From NCBI GenBank assembly GCA_027489135.1, contig JAIYAI010000598.1:1-12906 (forward strand): a DNA stretch of 12,906 bases, read 5' to 3'. Positions within the stretch are counted from its first letter, which is position 1; each line of letters starts with the position of its first letter. This document shows, in pieces, positions 1-6,818 of this stretch. Both the position numbers and the translations under genes were made by a program. The notes under the pieces were generated by a model, which ran no database searches, was not told the DNA's origin, and worked only from the letters and a program-made list of their open reading frames with translations. Source of the stretch: Acetobacteraceae bacterium (GTDB lineage Bacteria; Pseudomonadota; Alphaproteobacteria; Acetobacterales; Acetobacteraceae).

Positions 1-574
<574 letters not shown>

Positions 575-775
575 CCGTAGAGCTCCTTCGTGGCAGGCAG
601 GCGCGGCCCTTCAAGGCACCGCGACCGCCCCCGTCCTGTGACGGATGGGTGGTGTGGAAGACCGGCCGGGCCACCCGCCCCGGGGGCCTCGGCCGTGTCG
701 CAAAGCGATGTATTCAGCCGTCCCCGCCGGGACAAGGGGTTTGGGGGCGCTTGGGGAAGAATTCCCAGGCGCCCG
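575..775 (-). other. grpE-dnaK intergenic region
   Basis: A 201-bp gap with no believable gene. Just after the grpE stop there is a short hairpin (GGGAA-TTC-TTCCC on the minus strand, about 757-769) without a T-run, so at best a weak attenuator or mRNA-processing site. A CTTGAA hexamer (615-610) resembles a heat-shock -35 box, but the spacing would put the start of transcription on top of the ribosome binding site, so it is not called a promoter. The length suggests dnaK may have its own promoter here, but none could be identified. Confidence 0.4.
581..588 (-). promoter_or_regulatory. Ribosome binding site of dnaK
   Basis: AAGGAGCT on the minus strand, six bases before the dnaK ATG. It is clearly stronger than the site in front of grpE, which fits the much higher amount of DnaK needed relative to GrpE. 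Confidence 0.75.
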
Positions 776-1357
776 TCAGCCCGCCGCCGCGACGACGACC
801 ATGGCAGGCTTCAACAGGCGCCCGTTCAGCGTCCAGGCCGGGGTCCAGGCCTGCAGGACGGAGCCTGGGGGCACGCCCTCGGGCGCCGGCTGCTCGGCCA
901 TGGCCTGGTGCAGCTCGGGGTCGAAGGGGTCGCCGGCGACGTCCTTCTTCTGGATGCCGTTGCGCTCGAGCAGCGAGATGAAGCTGCGCTCCACCCCCTC
1001 GAAGCCATGGCGGAGCTTGGCCAGAAGCTCCGGCTCGTCCTCTGCCGCGGCCGGCAGGGCGTCGAGGCCGCGGCGGAGGTTCTCCGCCGCCTCCACCACG
1101 TCGCGGGCGAATTTCTGGATGGCGTAGTTGCGGGCGTCGGCGATCTCCCGCTGGGTGCGGCTGCGGAGGTTCTGCATCTCCGCCTCGGCCCGGATCCAGC
1201 GATCCTTCATCTCCTGCACCTCGGCCTCGAGGGCGGCGATGCGCTCCTCGGCGCTCGTGGCGGCGACGCTGTCGGGGGTGGGAGCAAAGCCGGAGGCGCC
1301 GGCCTCCGGCTCCGCGGCGGGGCCTTCGGCCCGCGGCGTTTCGTTCTGGTCGCTCAT
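776..1357 (-). CDS. grpE: Nucleotide exchange factor GrpE
   Basis: Cytosolic co-chaperone that releases ADP from DnaK as a dimer. The protein has 193 residues, normal for alphaproteobacteria. Residues 1-35 are an acidic, disordered-looking tail. Residues about 36-75 form the long dimerisation helix (EERIAALEAEVQEMKDRWIR), with the family-typical AEMQNLRSRTQRE at 59-71. The beta-rich head is at about 140-193 and holds the motif DPFDPELHQAMAE (143-155) and the ending VLQAWTPAWTLNGRLLKPAMV, close to the family VLQ-GY-LNGRLLRPA-V signature. It lies upstream of dnaK on the same strand. Its ribosome binding site is poor (no good purine run before the ATG). Upstream is a divergent small gene rather than hrcA, the common alphaproteobacterial partner. 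Confidence 0.97.
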   Translation of the reverse strand: MSDQNETPRAEGPAAEPEAGASGFAPTPDSVAATSAEERIAALEAEVQEMKDRWIRAEAEMQNLRSRTQREIADARNYAIQKFARDVVEAAENLRRGLDALPAAAEDEPELLAKLRHGFEGVERSFISLLERNGIQKKDVAGDPFDPELHQAMAEQPAPEGVPPGSVLQAWTPAWTLNGRLLKPAMVVVAAAG

Positions 1358-1388
1358 GGGTAGGTCTTGCCTGGCCTGGATTGGGGGC

Positions 1389-1408
1389 TGACGGCAGAGC
1401 GGCCGTCA
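1389..1408 (-). repeat. Perfect 7-bp hairpin in the grpE leader
   Basis: TGACGGC (1389-1395) and GCCGTCA (1402-1408) pair perfectly across a six-base loop, about 30 bases upstream of the grpE start. No T-run follows on either strand, so it is not a classical terminator. A role in the 5' leader of grpE mRNA is possible but unproven. Confidence 0.45.
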
Positions 1409-1437
1409 TTCGCGCGTGGAGGTAGTCGGTGGCGCGC

Positions 1438-1475
1438 TGCGCGGCAACCGGCGAACGCCGCGCCGGTGCCGCGCA
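1438..1475. repeat. Large imperfect hairpin upstream of grpE
   Basis: Left arm TGCGCGGCAACCGG (1438-1451) and right arm CCGGTGCCGCGCA (1463-1475) form 13 pairs with one bulged A and an 11-base loop. It is very GC-rich and the strongest secondary structure in the region. It has no T-tract in either direction. It could be an operator-like site, a leader RNA structure or a relic. Confidence 0.5.
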
Positions 1476-1561
1476 ACGGACGATTCCCGGTGATGCCGGA
1501 ACGTGTCACTGCCATGATCACTTAGTGTCCCGATTCCGCAGTCCTGCGGACGTCGTCCGCG

Positions 1562-1588
1562 GGCCACTCGAACATGTTTTCAGTGGCC
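1562..1588. repeat. Inverted repeat GGCCACT / AGTGGCC
   Basis: Seven-base perfect arms (1562-1568, 1582-1588) separated by 13 bases that are AT-richer than their surroundings (they include ACATGTTTTC). It sits about 55 bp upstream of the small gene at 1644 and could be a regulator-binding dyad. No known operator consensus is recognised. Confidence 0.35.
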
Positions 1589-1643
1589 TGCTGATCCGCT
1601 CCGTTCGGGGGTAGGTCACGAGCGTCGCAATGGGGAGGCCTCC

Positions 1644-1985
1644 ATGGCCCAGTCCTATTGGATCCGGGTTGCCAGGCTCACCGCCTTCGAGGCATCGGGC
1701 GATCCAGAGCCGCTCGTTGCGCCCGATCAGGTCCGCCCCGACGGCTTCCTCCGCATAGCTGTCGAGGGCCAGGTACCTGGCCAGGCCGACAGGATTGCAG
1801 GCCGCATCCGGACAGGCGGCGCCACCGTCGGCAACCTCACGCTCCAGGAGGCCGCCTCCGGGGAATTCACGACATTGATCCAGCCGTACACGCTGGCCGC
1901 GAATACCAAATACCTGCCGGATTTCGCGGATGACTTCGCCGCGGCACACTGTCTTTGCTCCCAGGACATCCGCACGCTGCGCTGA
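1644..1985 (+). CDS. Small hypothetical protein, 113 aa, family not recognised
   Basis: I do not recognise this protein. Coding is supported by the ribosome binding site GGGGAGG (1632-1638) just before the ATG and by a balanced amino-acid composition. Third positions are about 80 % G or C (23 of 113 sense codons end in A or T), clearly lower than the neighbouring genes. The middle (about residues 30-90) alternates hydrophobic and polar residues as in a beta-rich fold. The C-terminal 15 residues contain the only two cysteines (CLC). No signal peptide or membrane segment is seen. It runs divergently from grpE and convergently with the LuxR-type gene, whose stop lies 12 bp away. The lower GC3 may indicate recent acquisition or weak selection. 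An overlapping minus-strand frame (1518-1949) is judged a shadow. Confidence 0.55.
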   Translation: MAQSYWIRVARLTAFEASGDPEPLVAPDQVRPDGFLRIAVEGQVPGQADRIAGRIRTGGATVGNLTLQEAASGEFTTLIQPYTLAANTKYLPDFADDFAAAHCLCSQDIRTLR

Positions 1986-1997
1986 GCGACGGAGCCC

Positions 1998-2576
1998 CTA
2001 CAGCAGCACCAGCCCCGCCCGCGCCCCCCGCGCCACCGCATCCGCCCGGCTCGCCGCGCCAAGCTTGTGCAGCACCGCCGCGACATGGGCCTTGGCGGTG
2101 TGGAAGGACATGCCAAGCCGCCGCGCGATCACCTTGTTCGACGCACCGGCCGCGAGGAGTTCCAGCACCTCCCGCTCCCGCGGCGTCAGGCCCGTGGTCG
2201 GGGGGGCGGCCGGGGCGCGCCCGGCCAGCGTCGCCAGCAGCCGGTCCGGCAGCACGGCAAGCCCCCGCGCCAGGGCCGGCAGGGCGGCTAGCACTTCAGC
2301 CGGCTCCGCCCCCGGGGGCAGCACGCCGCGGGCGCCGGCGCGCAAGGCCTGCTTCGCCGCCTCGCCCTCCGCGAGCACCAGCACGGCGGCGGGGTCGCCG
2401 GGTTGCGGCACGCTGTCGGTCACCAGCACCGTCGCCAGCTGCGCGATCGGCACCTGACCGGGTAGCGGGGCCAGCCGCCCGGCCAGCGCGGGGTCGGCGA
2501 TCCGCAGCGCCACCGGGATGGCAGGTGTCTCGGCCCATGGTCCGCCCTTGGGCCGGTCCTGAAGGAGCACCGCCAT
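1998..2576 (-). CDS. LuxR-family HTH regulator with degenerate receiver-like domain
   Basis: Predicted cytosolic transcription regulator of 192 residues. The C-terminal LuxR/GerE helix-turn-helix (about 129-192) is intact: LTPREREVLELLAAG, then SNKVIARRLGMSFHTAKAHV, then LHKLGAASRADAVARG. The N-terminal about 110 residues resemble a response-regulator receiver at the end (GARGVLPPGAEPAEVLAALPALARGLAVLP). However, the stretch between a possible phospho-acceptor (D54 in VLVTDSVP) and the VLVLAEG strand is much too short, the acidic pair near the N-terminus is missing and the conserved Lys is Pro (about residue 87). Phosphorylation is therefore doubtful. Its ATG follows the TGA of the upstream PDZ pseudoprotease after one base, so the two genes are translationally coupled. 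No histidine kinase is nearby. Confidence 0.85.
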   Translation of the reverse strand: MAVLLQDRPKGGPWAETPAIPVALRIADPALAGRLAPLPGQVPIAQLATVLVTDSVPQPGDPAAVLVLAEGEAAKQALRAGARGVLPPGAEPAEVLAALPALARGLAVLPDRLLATLAGRAPAAPPTTGLTPREREVLELLAAGASNKVIARRLGMSFHTAKAHVAAVLHKLGAASRADAVARGARAGLVLL

Positions 2577-2577
2577 C

Positions 2578-3465
2578 TCAGGCCGCCGCCCGTTCGGCGA
2601 TGGTGACCGTCAGCCGCAGCGGCCCGCCGCCACGCAGCAGGTCCAGCGCCACCTGCCGCCCGACCATCTCGGGGTCGAGGCGGGACAGCAACTCCCGCAC
2701 CGAGCCCACCGGGGCGCCGTTCCATCCGGTGACGATGTCGCCGAGGATCACGCCCGCCTTCGCGCCTGGGCCATCCGGATCGAGGCCCACCACGATCACC
2801 CCGCGCTGGCCTTTCGGCAGCCCCACGGGCTGCATCGCCAGGCCGAGATAGCCGCGCGCGATCCGACCCTTGGTGCGGAGGAGCTCGGCGACGCGGGAGA
2901 GCGTCACGGCCGGGATCGCCAGCACCTGCTTCCGCGCGCCCGGCACCGCCATGCCCAGCAGCCGCCCGGCATGGTCCAGCACCGGCCCGCCCTCGGCCTC
3001 TGGCGCGAAGCGCAAGCCAAGCTCGATCCGCCGTTCCAGCCTGCCGCCGCGCATGGACCGCCAGGCCGGGCCGGCCAGCGCAACGGTGCCGAGGGCGTTG
3101 AAGGCGCCCTGCTCCCCGCGGCCGAGCGCCAGCACCAGATGCCCCGCCGCGGCCTCCTCGACCGGGGCGAGAGGGAGGGGATCGACCGGTCCGGTCGGCG
3201 CGCGCAGCAGCGCGATGTCCGTGCCCGGGTCACGGCCGGCAAGCTCGGCGCCGACCTTCCGGCCATCGGGCAGCACCAGGACGATGGCGTCGTCGCGTTC
3301 CAGCGCCTCCTCGGCCGTGACGACCAGGTCCTCGGCCCAGAGGATGCCGCTGCGCGGGCGGCCGTCCCGGCCATGCACGGCGACCGTGCGGGCGGCGCCG
3401 GCCTCCGTCAGGGCGGCAAGGCCTCGGGAGAGCGCCGCTAGGGAATCGAGGGGGAGTTCGCTCAT
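2578..3465 (-). CDS. HtrA/DegP-like PDZ protein lacking catalytic His and Ser (pseudoprotease)
   Basis: 295 residues. Residues about 25-190 follow the trypsin-like S1C fold: the strand ILWAEDLVVTAEEALE corresponds to the catalytic-His region, RDPGTDIALLRA keeps the Asp (D83), and FAPEAEGGPVLDHAGRLLGM corresponds to the nucleophile loop. The usual TNNHVV is TAEEAL (E53 for His) and the usual GNSGG is EAEGG (E158 for Ser), so proteolysis by the normal triad is not expected. Residues about 203-292 form a PDZ domain (RGYLGLAMQPVGL, then GPGAKAGVILGDIVTGWNG). No signal peptide or membrane helix is seen, so it is probably cytosolic, unusual for this family. The chosen start gives MSELPLDS; an in-frame ATG at 3501 would add 12 residues and cannot be excluded. 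It is directly coupled to the LuxR-type gene downstream, suggesting a sensing or scaffold role; this is inference. Confidence 0.85.
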   Translation of the reverse strand: MSELPLDSLAALSRGLAALTEAGAARTVAVHGRDGRPRSGILWAEDLVVTAEEALERDDAIVLVLPDGRKVGAELAGRDPGTDIALLRAPTGPVDPLPLAPVEEAAAGHLVLALGRGEQGAFNALGTVALAGPAWRSMRGGRLERRIELGLRFAPEAEGGPVLDHAGRLLGMAVPGARKQVLAIPAVTLSRVAELLRTKGRIARGYLGLAMQPVGLPKGQRGVIVVGLDPDGPGAKAGVILGDIVTGWNGAPVGSVRELLSRLDPEMVGRQVALDLLRGGGPLRLTVTIAERAAA

Positions 3466-3624
3466 GCCCCCAATGTCGGTGCTCTCGACGCGTTCCGCCA
3501 TGCCCCGTTTGGCGAGGGCCGATCGGCCCGGCCGGCCGGCTGGCGTGACGGTTGCTTGGCCTGCCCTGCCCGCCCTGCCCTGCCATGGGGGCGCCCGCCG
3601 TCCACCAGCCTGGAGACCGAGGCC
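3466..3624. other. Divergent intergenic region, pseudoprotease / Bug protein
   Basis: 159 bp that should hold promoters for two divergent genes. No convincing -35/-10 pair was recognised. It contains a CCTGC-rich direct repeat close to the Bug gene. Confidence 0.35.
3560..3584 (+). repeat. Direct repeat CCTGCCCTGCC x2
   Basis: The 11-base unit CCTGCCCTGCC occurs at 3560-3570 and again at 3574-3584, each itself made of CCTGC-type subunits. It lies 40 bp upstream of the Bug-protein start. It may simply be low-complexity GC-rich sequence prone to slippage, or a binding site. Confidence 0.45.
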
Positions 3625-4596
3625 ATGCCGACCCGCCGCCTGCTGCTCACCGGCCTGCCGGCCCTGGCCACCGCCGCCCTCGGGGGGCGCGCCGCCGCGC
3701 AGGGCGCCTGGCCCGCGGCGCGCCCCATCGAGATCATCGTCGGCTTCTCCCCCGGCGGCGGCGTCGACGTCATGGCGCGCGCCGTCTCCCCCTTCCTCGC
3801 CACCCACCTGCCGGGTGCCCGCTTCGCGATCATCAACCGCCCCGGCGCGGGCGGGCAGCTTGGCCACGAGGCGGCGGCCGCCGCCGCGGCGGACGGCGAT
3901 ACCCTTGGCGCCTCGACCCTGCCCGGCCTGGTCTCCCACCCGGCGGAGCGGGCAGTGCGCTACCGCGTCGAGGACCTGACCTACCTCGCCAACCTGGTCG
4001 ACGACCCCTGCGGCCTCTTCGTCCGCCCCGACAGCCCGCTGCGCAGCCTGGCCGACCTGGTCGCCGCGGCGCGGGCGGCGCCGGAGCGGTTGAGCTATGG
4101 CCTGACCGGCGTCGGCAGCGACGACCACCTGACCATGCTGCGGCTGGAGGCGGCTGCGAATGTCCGCCTGACGCATGTCGGCTTCCCCGGTATCGGACAG
4201 ATGGTGCCGCAGGTGCTGAACGGGCAGGTCGACATCGCCGCGATGAATGTCAGCGAGGCGCTGCCCTTCGTCCGCGACGGGCGGATGCGCGGCCTGGCGC
4301 AGGCCGCCGCCGAGCGCTGGCCGTCGCTGCCCGACCTGCCGACCTATCGCGAGCAGGGGATGGACGTCGTCGGCAGCGCGGCGCGCGGCTTCATCGCGCC
4401 CCCCGGCCTGCCGCCCGCCATCCGCGACCGGCTGATCGAGGCGCTGGCCGCGGTCGCGGCCGATCCCGCCTTCCTGCGCGAGGCCGAGCGCCTGGCGATG
4501 CCGTTGCGCCCGGTGATGGGGGAGGCCTTCCGCGCCCAGGTGCTGGCCATGGCGGCCGAGGTGCAGGCGATGTGGGCGCGCCGGCCCTGGACCTGA
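3625..4596 (+). CDS. Tripartite tricarboxylate transporter substrate-binding protein (Bug/TctC family)
   Basis: Predicted periplasmic solute-binding protein of 323 residues, normal length for the family, which binds small carboxylates and related compounds. The N-terminus (MPTRRLLLTGLPALATAALGG, cleavage near AAAQ at 23-26) is an export signal with a twin-arginine, so Tat export is possible. After it come the family-typical IEIIVGFSPGGGVDVMARAV, NRPGAGGQLG, a LSYGLTGVGSDDHL segment and the FPGIGQMVPQVLNGQVDIAA region of the second lobe. The start at 3625 is chosen because the signal peptide begins there; a longer frame from 3556 adds a Pro-rich stretch without purpose. The stop is 7 bp from the end of the convergent broken thiamine-diphosphate gene. 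No TctA/TctB membrane genes are in the window. The ligand cannot be told from sequence. Confidence 0.93.
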   Translation: MPTRRLLLTGLPALATAALGGRAAAQGAWPAARPIEIIVGFSPGGGVDVMARAVSPFLATHLPGARFAIINRPGAGGQLGHEAAAAAAADGDTLGASTLPGLVSHPAERAVRYRVEDLTYLANLVDDPCGLFVRPDSPLRSLADLVAAARAAPERLSYGLTGVGSDDHLTMLRLEAAANVRLTHVGFPGIGQMVPQVLNGQVDIAAMNVSEALPFVRDGRMRGLAQAAAERWPSLPDLPTYREQGMDVVGSAARGFIAPPGLPPAIRDRLIEALAAVAADPAFLREAERLAMPLRPVMGEAFRAQVLAMAAEVQAMWARRPWT

Positions 4597-4603
4597 CCGG
4601 GAT

Positions 4604-5997
4604 CTACTCCGCCGCCTGCTTCGCCCAGACGCCCATGCGGTTGTAGGGCGCATAGGGCGGGAAGGCGCCGATCGCGGTCATGTCGACCTCCACCAGGCAG
4701 GGGCCGGGCGTGGCCACGGCCTTCCCGATCACCGGGCCGAGATCGCCGGCGCTGGCCACACGGAAGGATGGCAGCCCCGCCACCGCGGCGAGCTTCTGCA
4801 GGTCGGAGCTGATCAGGTCGCCATAGAAGAAGCGGCCGTCCTGCAGCGCCCCCTGGATGTGCTTGATCACGCCATAGCCGCGGTCGTTCATCACCATGAC
4901 GATCAGTTCCGCGCGTTCCTGCACGGCGGTCCAGAGCTCGGTCTGGTTCAGGGCGAAGCCGCCATCGCCGACCATGGCGATGGTCTTCCGTCCCTTGCCG
5001 GCCATCGCGGCGCCGATGCCCATGGGCAGGCCCGGCCCGATCGCGGCGGAGACCGGGTGCACCGCGTCGCGTGGCCCATAGACCGGGAAGATACGGTTGC
5101 CCCAGGAGGAGTTACTGATGGTGATGTCCCGCACCCAGAGCGCATCGCGCGGCAGCGCCTTCCGCAGGATGGCCGGGAATTCGGCATAGGGGCCGCAGCC
5201 CTCGGCGAACTCCGCGAACGCCTTCGCCTTCATCGCCTGGAACTCGGCGGCATAGCCGGGATCGACCGACATCTTGCCCGCGAGGCGGTCGGCCAGCGCG
5301 TTCATGGTCAGCGCCGCATCGCCGCCGCGCCCGCTTCCTTCGCGCCGTTGCCGAGCCAGAGCATGGGTCGCTTCGCGCGCGCCAGGATCTCGACGGCATC
5401 GGTCAGCGCGGCTTCGTCCGGGGCCAGGGCCGGCGGGATGGGCAGGACCAGGCTGTCGAGTTGCGCGGGCCGCTTGATGACGGTGCGCTGGATGTCGATC
5501 GGGATCTCGACGCTGACCGGGCCGCGCGGCGGGGTCAGCGCCTCCGTCGCGGCGCGGGTCAGCACGCCGAGCGCTTCATCCGCGCTGCGCACGCGATAGG
5601 CGACCTTGGAGACCGCCGCCAGCATCTGCGTCTGCCCCGGCACGTCGTGCACGCTGCCCATGTCGCGGTCGATGAACTTGGTCGGCGTCTGCCCCGTGAT
5701 GTGCAGCATCGAACTGCCGGCGAACTGCGCCTCCACCAGCCCCGGCACGGTGTTCGCGGCGCCCGGCCCGGTGGAGGAGAACATCACGCCGAGATGCCCC
5801 GTCACGCGGGCATAGGCATCGGCCATGTGCGCGCCGCCCATCTCGTTGCGGCACATGACGTAACGGATGGCGTTGCGCCGCCCGATGCCGTCCAGCATCG
5901 GGATGTTGTGGACGGAGACGATGCCGAAGCAGGTCTCGACGCCGATGCGCGCCAGGAACTCGGCGACCAGGTCGCCGACATTGTAGGTCTCGGACAT
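4604..5997 (-). pseudogene. Thiamine-diphosphate enzyme (acetolactate-synthase-like), broken by internal deletion and frameshift
   Basis: Two frames together make one ThDP-dependent decarboxylase/carboligase of the AlsS/benzoylformate-decarboxylase type. The 5' part (5997-5308, 229 aa) holds the pyrimidine-binding domain, with the catalytic Glu in CRNEMGGAHMADAYARVTG (E52) and STGPGAAN. It enters the central domain (AKRPMLWLGNGAKEAG) and stops at TGA 5310-5308. The 3' part (about 5326-4604) holds the cofactor-binding domain with GDGGFALN and MNDRGYG, the GDG-N ThDP motif. Read from about 5326 the second frame gives GGDAALTMNALADRL, the usual end of the central domain. Most of that domain, roughly 90-100 residues judged against about 550-residue relatives, is missing and the frame changes at a GCGGC-rich junction. 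The start at 5997 has a good Shine-Dalgarno, GGAGGAAA. Each half lacks what the other has, so activity is not expected. An assembly error is the main alternative. Confidence 0.88.
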
Positions 5998-6003
5998 GTT
6001 GCG

Positions 6004-6011
6004 TTTCCTCC
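6004..6011 (-). promoter_or_regulatory. Ribosome binding site of the broken ThDP-enzyme gene
   Basis: GGAGGAAA on the minus strand, six bases before the ATG at 5997. It is still intact, so the truncated 5' part could be translated if transcribed. The intact signal suggests the inactivation is recent. Confidence 0.65.
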
Positions 6012-6142
6012 GTTGCCGGCAGCCTGCCACCCGTGCCTGCGGCGCGAAAGGGGCGGGGCCTGCGTTGACGCCGGCGGGTGCGGCTGCGAAGGACATCGCA
6101 CCCGGTCCGCCGGGCCATGGATCCGATCAGGGACACTCCAAC

Positions 6143-6799
6143 ATGGCGATCAGGCGCAACCTTCTCGCGGCGCTGCTCGCCGGGCTCGCATCCGCCGCTG
6201 CGGCGCAGACGGCCCCGCCGGCGCCCGCGCAGCCCGCCGCACCGCTGCCCCGCACCGGCCATCTGCGGGCGGAGATGGACCCCTCGCTCTTCGTGCTGAA
6301 CGCCCGTGGCGCCATGCTGGAGGGCACGACGCTGACGCTGGAGGGGATCGCCCCCGTCGCCATCGTCTTCGCCGATCGGCCCGTGCGCGCCGCGGGGCAT
6401 GTGCTGACCCGCCACCTGATCGCGGAATGGGACAGCGGCCAGGACAGCTTCGGCCGCGACCCGCCGAACGCCACCATCTCCGTCATCGCCGCGGACGGCA
6501 CGGCGGCGCGTGATGCGGTGGTGGTGCTGAAGGCCCCGAAGCTGGAGGGCGACCGCCTGGTCTTCACCGTGCAGGTGCTGGAGGGATCCCTGGCCGGCGC
6601 GACGGGTCCGGCCTCGGTCTTCATCGACGGGCTGTGGTGGCACTGGCATCCCTTCGGCTTCGGGCTGGCGCGTCGCGCCACCCGCCAGGCCTTCTGGTAC
6701 GACCGCCGCGCCTATCCGCCGCCGGGGGCCTATCCGCCGCCCCCCTACGCGCCAGGCTATGCCCCGCCGGCCTACCCGCCCTATCCCTACCGCTACTGA
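6143..6799 (+). CDS. Conserved exported protein of unknown function with Tyr/Pro-rich tail
   Basis: 218 residues. Residues 1-22 are a signal peptide (MAIRRNLLAALLAGL, cleavage near AAAAQ), so the protein is probably periplasmic or outer-membrane associated. A Pro/Ala linker (about 23-36) is followed by a beta-rich domain, about 40-165, with LRAEMDPSLFVLNARGAMLEG, IVFADRPVRAAGH, DPPNATISVI and VLEGSLAGATGPASVFIDG. These blocks resemble a widespread unnamed family of proteobacterial secreted proteins known to me without an assigned function. The tail (190-218) consists of YPPP/YAP-type units rich in Tyr and Pro. The start is chosen at the signal peptide, preceded by AGGGA (6129-6133). The next gene begins 19 bp downstream, so both probably share a transcript. 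Confidence 0.85.
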   Translation: MAIRRNLLAALLAGLASAAAAQTAPPAPAQPAAPLPRTGHLRAEMDPSLFVLNARGAMLEGTTLTLEGIAPVAIVFADRPVRAAGHVLTRHLIAEWDSGQDSFGRDPPNATISVIAADGTAARDAVVVLKAPKLEGDRLVFTVQVLEGSLAGATGPASVFIDGLWWHWHPFGFGLARRATRQAFWYDRRAYPPPGAYPPPPYAPGYAPPAYPPYPYRY

Positions 6800-6818
6800 C
6801 GCAAGAGGAACGCCGCGA

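Larger units (their letters stand above)
1358..1643. other. Divergent intergenic region rich in inverted repeats
   Basis: 286 bp between the starts of grpE (minus) and the small gene at 1644 (plus). No convincing gene is seen. It holds at least four inverted repeats: 1389-1408 (TGACGGC, 6-base loop, GCCGTCA), 1438-1475 (13 pairs with one bulged base), 1546-1560 (GCGGAC-GTC-GTCCGC) and 1562-1588 (GGCCACT, 13-base loop, AGTGGCC). The repeats nearest grpE would lie in its 5' leader. No CIRCE sequence (TTAGCACTC-N9-GAGTGCTAA) is present, and no CTTGAA-type heat-shock -35 box was found. Confidence 0.5.

Noticed and set aside
610..615. CTTGAA on the minus strand before dnaK as a heat-shock -35 box
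   Set aside because: The matching -10 and transcription start would fall on the dnaK ribosome site, and no CCCCAT-like element is present.
590..1409. Long open frames overlapping grpE on both strands (590-1363 plus, 714-1409 minus)
   Set aside because: They are Arg/Gly/Ala-rich with no recognisable motifs, and grpE fully explains the region; typical shadows in high-GC DNA.
1634..1643. Palindrome GGAGGCCTCC as a ribosome-site-sequestering hairpin
   Set aside because: It has no loop, so it cannot fold into a stable hairpin on one RNA molecule; noted only as a curiosity.
1518..1949. 143-aa minus-strand frame opposite the small gene at 1644
   Set aside because: No good ribosome site and less natural codon use than the plus-strand frame; judged a shadow, though neither has a family match by eye.
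2578..4653. Single 691-aa minus-strand protein spanning the pseudoprotease and the Bug gene
   Set aside because: The upstream two thirds is antisense to a clear Bug protein and has shadow-like composition; the real gene starts at 3465 (or 3501).
6065..6093. TTGACG as a sigma-70 -35 box upstream of the exported protein gene
   Set aside because: At 17-base spacing the -10 position reads GAAGGA, which is not promoter-like; a single hexamer is not enough.
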